Shown: positions 57,040-64,000 of the stretch, in pieces | Position numbering within the stretch: position 1 is the first letter of the stretch | How the letters are laid out: every line of letters begins with the position of its first letter | Assembly: GCF_000482385.1 (NCBI RefSeq) | Contig: NZ_AXVD01000026.1 | Location: 28,542 to 92,541, forward strand | Source: Nocardia sp. CNY236 | GTDB lineage: Bacteria; Actinomycetota; Actinomycetes; Mycobacteriales; Mycobacteriaceae | Direction: 5' to 3' | DNA: 64,000 bases | The notes under the pieces: model-generated | Told to the model about the DNA's origin: nothing | The model's input: the letters and a program-made list of their open reading frames with translations, nothing else | Database searches by the model: none | Made by a program: the position numbers and the translations under genes

Positions 57040-58569
57040 TCACTCGTGCCCCCGGGGAACAACGGGCTCCAGGTCTTCTGAACGGCGTGGGTCGCCGAGA
57101 CGCGAGCGGTGTCGGCGACCTCGGACTCGACCGACCAGACCGATCAGGATGTCGACCGCGAGGAACACGAGCAGGGTTGCCCCGACGAGCGGTACGAACC
57201 ATCCGACTGCCGCTGCGACGATCAGCAGTGGCACGGCACGCGGCGCCGAGATCGTACGCAGCGCACCGCGGCGTGGGGCTCTGCCCAGGGCGAACCCACT
57301 CGTGCCGCGAGTCGGCCGCCTGCGCCACCACAGCAGGTAGCCGCGCACGATCACGGTGATCAGACCGATCATGGCTGCGAGCAACACCAGCTGATTGAGC
57401 AGTCCGAACATGAGCCCCATGTGGAACTGGATTCCCCAATTGGCGAGCTTGGCCATCAGCGGCCAGTCGGCGTACGGCAGGCGGTCGGTGACCGTTCCGG
57501 TCTCGCCGTCGACCGCGAGCGCGTCGACGGTATAGCTGCCGGGAACTCGGCGTTCCTTCACGGTGAATGCTTCTCGTGGCGCGGTGGGAACGGTGATCTC
57601 GCTGGCTTGGGCGATACCTTCCGCGCGCGCGACCGCGTATACCTGGTCCAGCTGGGTGATCGGGTCGGCGGGCGTGGGCGCGGTATGGTTGCCTTCCCGA
57701 CGATCGGACTGCGAATCATGGCCGCGTGCGGCGGCTGTGGGTAGTTCGGTGCTGACCGCAGGGGTGGTCCAGTTGAGCTGTTGACGTAGTGCGGCAACGT
57801 TCGCGCCGGCGTAGGTCGACCACGTCATGCCGGTTGCCGACAGCAGGAGCGCCAGGCCGAGCACCCACATGCCCACCGCGCCATGCCAGTTCAGGGTGCG
57901 CCCGCGCCCTCGCCGAGAACGGTCGGCCGCAAGCAACCACCACCAGCTGTTGCGGGTGCGTCGACCGCGTACGCGGCGCACCCACAGCAGTGCGCCCACC
58001 AGTGCCACGATCCACAGCCAGGACGCCGCGATCTCACTGTAGATTCTGCCGGGTTCTCCCAGATGCAGGTCGCGGTGTAGCCGGTCGATCCATGTGCGCA
58101 GCGGCAGTGCTCCCGAACTGCCGTAGACGACGGAATCACCGACCGGCCGTGCGGTATACGGGTCGACGAATACCGCACGCCGCTCGAACTGCTCGAGTGC
58201 AGGGTCCTCGAACAGTACTCGGGTGGTGTCGTCCCGGTCTGCTGCCGGGGCGACGGCAACCAGCGACAGGTTCGGTCGACTGGCAACGGCCGCATCGACC
58301 TGCTCCGACAGTGACTTCGGCATTCCGTTGGAAGCGACGGTCAGTAGGTCACGCGAGACGATCGACTCGATGGTCGGCGAGATCGCATAGAGAGCGCCGG
58401 TAACCGACGCGACGAGCAGGAACGGTCCGATGAATACGCCTGCGTAGAAATGCAGTCGCATGGCCAGTGCGTAGACGCCGCCGCGCAGGTCGGTGCGGCG
58501 TGTGGTGCCGGGCGTCCGTGGCAGCGCCGCCGGAGCGCGGTCGGTGGTTGCTTCTTCTGTTGTATGCAA
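57040..58569 (-). CDS. PepSY-domain membrane protein
   Basis: A 509-residue protein of the PepSY-associated transmembrane (PiuB-like) family. The N-terminal helix LHFYAGVFIGPFLLVASVTG is typical, with DRLHRDLHLGEPGRIYSEIA and its His residues, then several helices and a PepSY segment (ITQLDQVYAVARAEGIAQAS). FHMGLMFGLLNQLVLLAAMI and LLWWRRRP are near the end. Family members are linked to iron-siderophore reduction or heme/copper handling; substrate here is unknown. ATG start. It converges on arsC and follows the small membrane protein gene. Confidence 0.87.
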   Translation of the reverse strand: MHTTEEATTDRAPAALPRTPGTTRRTDLRGGVYALAMRLHFYAGVFIGPFLLVASVTGALYAISPTIESIVSRDLLTVASNGMPKSLSEQVDAAVASRPNLSLVAVAPAADRDDTTRVLFEDPALEQFERRAVFVDPYTARPVGDSVVYGSSGALPLRTWIDRLHRDLHLGEPGRIYSEIAASWLWIVALVGALLWVRRVRGRRTRNSWWWLLAADRSRRGRGRTLNWHGAVGMWVLGLALLLSATGMTWSTYAGANVAALRQQLNWTTPAVSTELPTAAARGHDSQSDRREGNHTAPTPADPITQLDQVYAVARAEGIAQASEITVPTAPREAFTVKERRVPGSYTVDALAVDGETGTVTDRLPYADWPLMAKLANWGIQFHMGLMFGLLNQLVLLAAMIGLITVIVRGYLLWWRRRPTRGTSGFALGRAPRRGALRTISAPRAVPLLIVAAAVGWFVPLVGATLLVFLAVDILIGLVGRVRGRRHRSRLGDPRRSEDLEPVVPRGHE

Positions 58570-58780
58570 GATCGTTTCGATTTCTGATTTCGGAGGAGCC
58601 TGGGCAGGCGCGCGCAGGAGCCCGATGAGAGGTGGCGCATCGTGTCACGGCCGAGCGGCGCGCGTCGGTTCGCCGCGCATTCGGGTCACTGCTGGTGGCG
58701 AGCTTCTGCCGCAGGAAAGAGTGTGTCCGCAGTACGGAGGCGATCGCCCGAGGCGGTGCGCACTGCGGTGTGGGAAAGTC

Positions 58781-59344
58781 TCAGCAGACGGCGGGAATCG
58801 GCGGGGCGCGCGTACGCAGCGACGTGGATACCAGCACCCGCAGGACGATGCGATCACGGTGCGACGTAGTGCAGTGTGCGCGGTCGGGTGCGGTCGGGAG
58901 GGCAGGTCGCATCGGAAGGATGCGCGCCAACACTGCTGTTCCGATCCGATACGCGGCTTCCGCGCCTCGGATGACAATGGAGGCCGCGACTGCGGCGAGC
59001 AGGTGTGCGACAAGCATGGTCGGCGACAGTTGGACATCGCCATGCTGCAGATGTCCGCTGCCGAATCCCATGGTGAAGTGCCCGAGTACCTGACCGGCCG
59101 CCAGGGCCGCGATCAGTCCGGACGACGTGTCGCGTAAGGGAACCACGTCGGCTGTCAGGGCGGCGATCAGCACAGCCACGGTGGCCAATAGCGCGAGCGT
59201 GGTGGTACTGGGAAGCATGCCGCCGGACACCCAGCCGTGTGCGGCAAGGGAAATGGCCGCTGAGATCGAGCCGGCCGCACCACCCCGCAGGCGCGAGGCG
59301 GCGCTGCGTCGTCCCGCGCCGGTGCGGATGAGCTCGAAAGCCAC
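58781..59344 (-). CDS. Small membrane protein of unknown function
   Basis: A 187-residue hydrophobic protein with about four membrane helices (STTTLALLATVAVLIAALTA, SGLIAALAAGQVLGHF, TMLVAHLLAAVAASIVI). A His-rich loop (GFGSGHLQHGDVQ) could bind metal. It precedes the PepSY protein gene in the same direction with about 210 bases between that show no gene. Similar proteins are found next to PepSY and copper/heme genes in Actinobacteria; function unknown. ATG start. Confidence 0.65.
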   Translation of the reverse strand: MAFELIRTGAGRRSAASRLRGGAAGSISAAISLAAHGWVSGGMLPSTTTLALLATVAVLIAALTADVVPLRDTSSGLIAALAAGQVLGHFTMGFGSGHLQHGDVQLSPTMLVAHLLAAVAASIVIRGAEAAYRIGTAVLARILPMRPALPTAPDRAHCTTSHRDRIVLRVLVSTSLRTRAPPIPAVC

Positions 59345-59387
59345 CCGCAGATGATAGCTGATGTGTTGCAGAAGGCCAGCTGGTCGA

Positions 59388-61046
59388 TCAGCCTTCGTGG
59401 AGCTCCATTTCGATCAAGGGTTTGCGCAGCAGCTTGCCGGTCGCATTGCGCGGCAGTTCATCGAGGAAGATCACCTCGCGGGGCACCTTGTAGCGTGCGA
59501 GGTGATCTTTGACGTAGTCCTTGATCTCCTGCGAGTCCCGCGCGCTGTCCGGGCCGGGAACGACGACAGCGCGCAGCCGTTTGCCGAAATCGCGGTCATC
59601 GACCCCGACCACGGCGGCCTCGAAGATATCGTCGCGGCCGGCGATGAGGTTTTCCACTTCGAGGGGGAAGACGTTCTCGCCGCCCGAGACGATCATGTCG
59701 TCGTCTCGGCCGTCGATGTACAGCAGGCCCTCGGCATCGAAATGTCCCACGTCACCGCTGGACATCATTCCGTTCACCATTTCTTTGTTCCGGCCGTCGG
59801 TGTAGCCGGTGAAGGCGAAACCATTGTCCACGAAAATCGTTCCGGTGACGTTCGGCTCGGTGATGCGTCGACGATTCTGATCCAGCAACGCGATCCGGAT
59901 ACCGACTGGCGCCTTGCCCGCGGTGGTCGGTGCCTTGCGCAGGTCCGCCGGGGTGGCGACGGTCATGACGGCGCATTCGGTGGAGCCGTAGAGGTTGTAC
60001 AGACTGTCGTTGAAGTAGTCGAGCGTGCGTCCCACCACATCCGGCGGAATGGCCGACCCTGCGGCAAAGACGACCTTCATGGCGCTGACGTCGTATTTTG
60101 CCAGGACATCGTCACCCAGGTCCATGATGCGTTGCAACATGGTGGGCACCACGACGAGCGAGTCCGCCCGATAGCGTTCGATATTGGCCAGGGTGCGCTC
60201 GGGGTCGAAGCGGCGCTGCTGGAAGACCACTCGATTGCCCAGTGCGAGACCGAGTGTGAACTGCGACAGACCGGTGCCATGGAAGACCGGGGCGGCCATG
60301 ATCATGGTGCCGTCGGTGGGCAGTGGTACCCGGTCGACGAATTGCGCCGAGGCGAAAGGGCTGACCCGGTCGCGGGGTGCGCCCTTCGGCGTGCCGGTGG
60401 TACCGCTGGTCAAGAGGATCATTCCGCCGGGCTTGGGCGGCGAAGGCAGGGTCGCCGTGGATTGGCGCGCCATCAACATTTCGACCGTCGCGATATTCGG
60501 ATCGGGCTGGTCGTCCTCGTCGACCCAGGTATAAATGCGCGGGATGGTCGTGGGGATGGCGCTCATCAGATCGATGAACTCGCTGTCGTGCAGCACTGCT
60601 TTGACATGCTCACGCTTGGCCACGTCGGCAAATTGAGGCTTTGCGAATCCGGTATTCATCAGGACCGCACGTACGCCGAGTTTATTGGAGGCCAGCAGGC
60701 TCAATACCAAACCGCGATGGTCGCGCGCCAGGATCGCCACGACATCACCCGACCGGAGTCCTTGGGCCTGCAGACCGCGAGCCAGGGCGTTGGACTGTTC
60801 GTCGAGTTGACCGAAAGTCAGCTCACCGCGTTCGTCGACGATTGCGGCAGCCTTCGGTTTGGTCTGGGCAACGAGCCTGATCACGCCTGCGAACGGGCCG
60901 ATCTTCAACACGTTGATCAGGGCCCGTATCGAGTGGTCCGGACGCAACGGGTTGAACAGCCGCCGTTTGAGCATCACATTCACGCCAAGGGCCAGATCGC
61001 CCGCCTTGAGCGCAGTTCTACTCAGCGCGGGTACGAGGAGAGACAT
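59388..61046 (-). CDS. Long-chain acyl-CoA synthetase, FadD12-like
   Basis: A 552-residue adenylate-forming enzyme. ILLTSGTTGTPKGAPRDR is the P-loop, LYNLYGSTECAVMTVA the A5 motif, SSGDVGHFDAEGLLYIDGRD the A7 region, and [14 protein letters not shown] has the catalytic Lys. It should activate fatty acids for degradation or lipid assembly. ATG at 61046 (MSLLVPALS) is preferred to the longer frame from 61073. The next gene upstream, 61211-62851, is a clear paralogue with the same motifs in the same order; the pair probably arose by tandem duplication. Confidence 0.9.
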   Translation of the reverse strand: MSLLVPALSRTALKAGDLALGVNVMLKRRLFNPLRPDHSIRALINVLKIGPFAGVIRLVAQTKPKAAAIVDERGELTFGQLDEQSNALARGLQAQGLRSGDVVAILARDHRGLVLSLLASNKLGVRAVLMNTGFAKPQFADVAKREHVKAVLHDSEFIDLMSAIPTTIPRIYTWVDEDDQPDPNIATVEMLMARQSTATLPSPPKPGGMILLTSGTTGTPKGAPRDRVSPFASAQFVDRVPLPTDGTMIMAAPVFHGTGLSQFTLGLALGNRVVFQQRRFDPERTLANIERYRADSLVVVPTMLQRIMDLGDDVLAKYDVSAMKVVFAAGSAIPPDVVGRTLDYFNDSLYNLYGSTECAVMTVATPADLRKAPTTAGKAPVGIRIALLDQNRRRITEPNVTGTIFVDNGFAFTGYTDGRNKEMVNGMMSSGDVGHFDAEGLLYIDGRDDDMIVSGGENVFPLEVENLIAGRDDIFEAAVVGVDDRDFGKRLRAVVVPGPDSARDSQEIKDYVKDHLARYKVPREVIFLDELPRNATGKLLRKPLIEMELHEG

Positions 61047-61114
61047 CGACGAACAACCTTCCGGCGGCGCCACCCGGCAGACGCCGGGGTCGTATGGGCC
61101 GCAATGACGAGAGC

Positions 61115-61163
61115 TAGTGCCGTGCGTAACAGTAGCAAGTTTCTGTAATCAGGTGTGGCACTA
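61115..61163 (-). promoter_or_regulatory. Inverted repeat upstream of the first fadD
   Basis: TAGTGCC (61115-61121) and GGCACTA (61157-61163) are perfect inverted repeats, enclosing CGTAACAG at 61125-61132. The same CGTAACAG half-site is found in the palindrome upstream of the paralogous fadD. It may bind a shared regulator. Confidence 0.4.
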
Positions 61164-61210
61164 ATCCCACTGGACTTCACCGGACGGGATCGGTCGGTTG
61201 CTCGCCCGAA

Positions 61211-62851
61211 TCATTCTTCGGCGACGGAGGTCTGGACGTCGTGGTTCACCAGCGCGCGTCGTACCAGCTTGCCGGTGGCATTACGCGGCAGATCATCGAT
61301 GACGATCACCTCGCGCGGCACCTTGTAGCGCGCCAGATTCTTTTTGACGTAGGTTTTGATCTCCTCGCCGTCGGGGGTATGACCGGGCTCCGGGACGACG
61401 AACGCGCGCAGGCGTTTCCCGAATTCCGCATCATCGACGCCAACCACGGCGGCGTCGAAGATGTCGGATCGTTCCAGCAGTAGGTTTTCCACCTCTTGCG
61501 GGAAGACGTTCTCTCCGCCGGAGACGATCATGTCGTCGTCGCGCCCATCCACCATGAGTAGTCCGTGTGCGTCGAAGTGACCGACATCACCGCTGGACAT
61601 GTAGCCGTCGATGACCTGCTTTGTCCTGCCGTCGGTGTAGCCCTCGAAGGGTGAGCCACTGCGGATGAAGATCCGCGCGGGGGTTTCGATTGCGGTGACC
61701 CGCTGATCGTTGTTGTCGTAGAGTCGGACCTCGCAGGTGATCGGCGCGCGTCCCGCCGTGCCGGGCGCCAGCGCCGAGTCGCGTGGATCGGCCACGGTGG
61801 CGACGGCACATTCGGTCGAACCGTAGAGGTTGTAGACGACCGGCCCGAACACTTCGGTGGTCTTGATCACCAGGTCAGGTGGTAGTGCCGAGCCGGCCAT
61901 CAGCAGCACCCGCAACGACGACGTATCGTACTTCGCCAGGATCGCTGGATCGAGTTCGACCATGCGGTGGACCATGGTGGGTACGGCCACCAGCATTTCC
62001 ACCTTGTGGTCCGCGATCAGCTTCAGTGTGGTCTCGGCATCGAAGCGACGTACCACCACCACCTTGCTGGCCAGCGACGAGGCGACGACCCAGGTCGCGA
62101 GACCTGTGCTGTGGAAGATCGGCGACACGACCATCTGAGTGCCGCGGCGCGGGAACGGAATCCGGTCGACTATCTGGGCGATGGCGAGTGGGGAGAGCTT
62201 GTTGCGTGCGGCGCCCTTGGGTGTGCCGGTGGTGCCACTGGTCAAGATGACGAAACCACCGGGTGACTTCGGCCTGGGCAATGCCTCGCTCGAGTTGTTC
62301 GCGATCAGATCATCGAGGGTCTGTTCGTCGCGGGACAGCTCCGCGTCGTCGTCGACCCAGGTGAGGTATCGCAGTAGGTCTGCGGGCAGGGCATCGAGCA
62401 GGCCGAGGAACTCGCTGTCGTGGAGCACCGCCTTGACCTGCTCGCGGGCGCACACCTCGGCGAACTGGGGCTTGGCGAAGCCGGTGTTCATCAGAACCAG
62501 CCGCACCCCGAGCTTGCCGGCCGCCGCCATGGACAGAATCAGTCCGCGGTGGTCGCGCGCCAAGAGGCCGATCACCATGCCTTGCGCGATGCCGGCTGCG
62601 CGCAGCCCCCGTGCAATCGCATTGGATTGCTCGTCCAACTCGCGGTAGGTCAGCGTGCCCCGTTCGTCTACCAGCGCAGGCGCATCGGGAGCCTTCCGTG
62701 CGGAGCGCGATATCGTCGACGCCTGCGGGCCGAGAAGCTTCGCGTCCTTGATCTGCCGAAGGGTTTCCCAGGGCAGCGTCAAAGAGATGACTCCCTTTTT
62801 GCGCAACAGGAGTAGTGCTCGCACGATCTCCCACTGGTGAGCCAACCTCAT
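61211..62851 (-). CDS. Long-chain acyl-CoA synthetase, paralogue of the downstream fadD
   Basis: A 546-residue adenylate-forming enzyme. ILTSGTTGTPKGAARNKL is the P-loop motif, VYNLYGSTECAVATVAD the A5 motif, SSGDVGHFDAHGLLMVDGRD the A7 region, and [14 protein letters not shown] the C-terminal Lys motif. The stretch around LVLMNTGFAKPQFAEV is shared with the downstream gene almost unchanged. ATG at 62851 (MRLAHQWEI) follows GGAGG by eight bases. It is probably expressed from its own promoter with the palindrome upstream. Confidence 0.9.
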   Translation of the reverse strand: MRLAHQWEIVRALLLLRKKGVISLTLPWETLRQIKDAKLLGPQASTISRSARKAPDAPALVDERGTLTYRELDEQSNAIARGLRAAGIAQGMVIGLLARDHRGLILSMAAAGKLGVRLVLMNTGFAKPQFAEVCAREQVKAVLHDSEFLGLLDALPADLLRYLTWVDDDAELSRDEQTLDDLIANNSSEALPRPKSPGGFVILTSGTTGTPKGAARNKLSPLAIAQIVDRIPFPRRGTQMVVSPIFHSTGLATWVVASSLASKVVVVRRFDAETTLKLIADHKVEMLVAVPTMVHRMVELDPAILAKYDTSSLRVLLMAGSALPPDLVIKTTEVFGPVVYNLYGSTECAVATVADPRDSALAPGTAGRAPITCEVRLYDNNDQRVTAIETPARIFIRSGSPFEGYTDGRTKQVIDGYMSSGDVGHFDAHGLLMVDGRDDDMIVSGGENVFPQEVENLLLERSDIFDAAVVGVDDAEFGKRLRAFVVPEPGHTPDGEEIKTYVKKNLARYKVPREVIVIDDLPRNATGKLVRRALVNHDVQTSVAEE

Positions 62852-62897
62852 GTCGAATACCTCCACAAGCCCTCGCGTCGGCACTCGACCTAGCGAA

Positions 62898-62929
62898 CTG
62901 TTACGGCGTCCTACTAGTCACCGTAACAG
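62898..62929 (-). promoter_or_regulatory. Probable operator upstream of fadD
   Basis: CTGTTACGG (62898-62906) and CCGTAACAG (62921-62929) form a perfect 9-bp inverted repeat with 14 bases between, about 50 bases upstream of the fadD start. The layout is typical of TetR-family fatty-acid regulators, but none is encoded nearby. Confidence 0.5.
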
Positions 62930-63116
62930 CGTGCAGTGGGGTAGATCACAACATTTGTGACAATTGGTTGTCCGCCGCGCCGCGTCCCCGCAGGCGCGGC
63001 GGACAGTTCCGCGGTATCCGGTCGCAGTGGCTCACCAGGAGGCGGATGTGGGACACGTGACGAAACTCGGTGCGAATCGTTGTGAGTTTTCGTGCCGTAT
63101 TCCGCTTTGTGCCAAC

Positions 63117-63224
63117 CTATTTCAGTTCGGAGCTGGTCTTGCCGAGGATGCGGCGCGCGACGATGAGTTGCTGAATCTGTTGGGTGCCTTCGAAGATGTC
63201 GAGAATCTTTCGGCCGGTTCTGGC
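63117..63224 (-). pseudogene. 3' remnant of an acyl-CoA dehydrogenase gene
   Basis: The minus strand reads GRKILDIFEGTQQIQQLIVA, RRILGKTSSELK and a stop at 63117-63119. This is the usual C-terminus of acyl-CoA dehydrogenases (KILDIFEGTQQIQ...). Upstream of about 63224 no frame continues the family, so only some 34 codons remain. The break lies next to the hairpin-rich region. Its position behind fadD genes suggests a former fadE. Confidence 0.75.
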
Positions 63225-63436
63225 TGAGCTGGCGGAAGTCCAAATACTCCACTCCTGAGCTGCGCGAATGCATCTCGGGAGTTCTCGCATGTTCCGGTGC
63301 TTTTCTGGCCCCTGACGGCCTGGCCACGGCCTGAGTCTCCACTGGAATGGCCCTGTTGGGTGGTGGCATGCGCATACAGGGGGCTGGCTACCCGCCTGCC
63401 CCTTAGGGCCTGCCCTTCTCGCGTAGAGGCTCCGGG

Positions 63437-63487
63437 GTCAAGAGTGAGCGAAGCTCATCACGTAGTGACGCCGCAGGCGCTCTTGAC
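63437..63487. repeat. Perfect cloverleaf of four stems
   Basis: An outer 8-bp stem GTCAAGAG (63437-63444)/CTCTTGAC (63480-63487) encloses three hairpins with no unpaired base between them: TGAGC-GAA-GCTCA (63445-63457), TCAC-GTA-GTGA (63458-63468) and CGCC-GCA-GGCG (63469-63479). Of 51 bases only the nine loop bases are unpaired. All three loops are GNA, a class that forms unusually stable hairpins in single-stranded DNA. Confidence 0.85.
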
Positions 63488-63535
63488 GCTGGAGGGGCGC
63501 GGGAACACAATGCAGGCCACCACACAGCAGGGCCA

Positions 63536-63552
63536 CGCGGCCAGAGGCCGCG
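63536..63552. repeat. Perfect 7-bp hairpin with AGA loop
   Basis: CGCGGCC (63536-63542), AGA, GGCCGCG (63546-63552). A three-base loop as in the cloverleaf. Confidence 0.75.
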
Positions 63553-63704
63553 CCACACCCCCAACCTCGACCGCCAGATTCTTTCAGCAATCTATCCTCG
63601 CAGGTCAGACCCGGTGAAGTGACCGGCTCAACGACCGCCTGGACGACGCGGACCCGACCCGATCGGTCGCGGCCCGATGAGCGGCAGGACATCTACGAGG
63701 CAAG

Positions 63705-63717
63705 CGAGCGAAGCTCG
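63705..63717. repeat. Hairpin CGAGC-GAA-GCTCG
   Basis: A second copy of the GAGC-GAA-GCTC hairpin seen as the first leaf of the cloverleaf, here without the other leaves. Confidence 0.7.
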
Positions 63718-63825
63718 TGCGGCAGCCATACAAGGGTGATCGGCTCGATGCCGGAAGTCGCGTACTCGGGTAAGAGGCTCCCCGGTGGGGCGGTGGGCCG
63801 CCGACGCGACCGACGCGCCCGCCAG

Positions 63826-63887
63826 CCGCAGCGTGCGGAGGCAGGCGGCTGCGTGTCGTAGCGCGGCGGCGGCGCGCAGCGCCGCCG
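63826..63887. repeat. Two further triloop hairpins
   Basis: CCGCA-GCG-TGCGG at 63826-63838, and CGGCGGCGC-GCA-GCGCCGCCG at 63867-63887, a 9-bp stem with the same GCA loop as the third leaf of the cloverleaf. Confidence 0.7.
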
Positions 63888-63961
63888 GTGCGCCTTGATC
63901 CTATGTAGCCAAATTCGGCAACAACTCGCAGAGTCCATTCCCCGCACGGAGAATCGACCGT

Positions 63962-64000
63962 ATGACTGGTCTCGCGCTTACACCCGAACGGCGAACCGAA
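63962..64000 (+). CDS. Possible start of a gene running off the window
   Basis: ATG at 63962 with GGAG ten bases before it opens MTGLALTPERRTE and continues to the edge. Thirteen codons are too few to assign; the opening would fit an acyl-CoA dehydrogenase, which is a guess. Confidence 0.35.
   Translation, partial: MTGLALTPERRTE

Larger units (their letters stand above)
63225..63961. other. Non-coding, hairpin-rich region
   Basis: About 740 bases with no convincing gene on either strand; the open frames present have no domain pattern. It contains the cloverleaf at 63437-63487 and further perfect hairpins listed separately. The combination next to a truncated gene suggests a mobile or recombination-prone insertion. 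Confidence 0.6.

Noticed and set aside
62914..63375. Minus-strand 153-codon frame
   Set aside because: It overlaps the acyl-CoA dehydrogenase remnant in another frame and its composition is not protein-like.
63297..63692. Open frames over the cloverleaf region on both strands
   Set aside because: They have no domain pattern, arise from GC-rich palindromes, and neither has a convincing start.

Overview
The window is GC-rich actinobacterial chromosome. It carries the conserved Mycobacteriales block that in Mycobacterium tuberculosis spans roughly Rv3193c to Rv3204: ATL, LipV-like hydrolase, AdnA, AdnB, potassium channel, NudC, mycoredoxin, UvrD2, WhiB7, ABC1 kinase, ThiF-like protein, zinc protease, Lon-like PDZ protease, UPF0182. 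WhiB7, mycoredoxin, AdnAB and several FadD proteins, together with the accessory genes, suggest Nocardia or a close relative. The genus is an inference from remembered synteny and protein sequence, not from a database search.

Layout. 1-5616: nitrate respiration, with the 5' part of narG (minus strand, running off the window start) and a MobA-MoeA fusion for its molybdenum cofactor. 5690-7581: a tight three-gene minus-strand unit (hydrolase, alkyltransferase-like protein, glyoxalase-like protein). 7636-20822: DNA repair and redox functions (AdnA/AdnB helicase-nuclease, K+ channel, NudC, mycoredoxin, UvrD2), ending in the multidrug-stress regulator whiB7. Between uvrD2 and whiB7 lies a leader of about 550 nt with a promoter, an upstream ORF and an intrinsic terminator. 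21075-29826: conserved proteins of membrane and protein quality control. 29912-31310: an Rpf-like muralytic protein and the initiator tRNA. 31534-44849: accessory genes (methyltransferases, glyoxalase-like protein, a NarL-type two-component system, an epimerase, a lipocalin, a photolyase, an amidohydrolase and others). 44919-49506: a degenerate regulator, then a hydrolase/acyl-CoA synthetase/flavin monooxygenase cluster. 49958-53695: a DUF6319-like protein, a membrane diguanylate cyclase and galactokinase. 54746-56940: an arsenic island (arsR, arsI/cadI, an aquaporin, arsC) with no arsenite efflux pump. 57040-59344: a PepSY membrane protein and a partner. 59388-62851: two paralogous fatty acyl-CoA synthetases. 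63117-64000: a truncated acyl-CoA dehydrogenase end, a non-coding stretch rich in perfect hairpins, and the first codons of a new gene.

The most unusual structure is a 51-nt perfect cloverleaf at 63437-63487. An 8-bp outer stem closes three contiguous hairpins with GAA, GTA and GCA loops, and further perfect triloop hairpins follow within about 450 bp. Also notable are the whiB7 leader with its promoter and attenuator, the arsenic operon with vicinal cysteine pairs in several proteins, a heptapeptide repeat inserted in AdnB, and a hydrolase whose nucleophile is cysteine.

No CRISPR array, rRNA, insertion sequence or intact transposase was seen.
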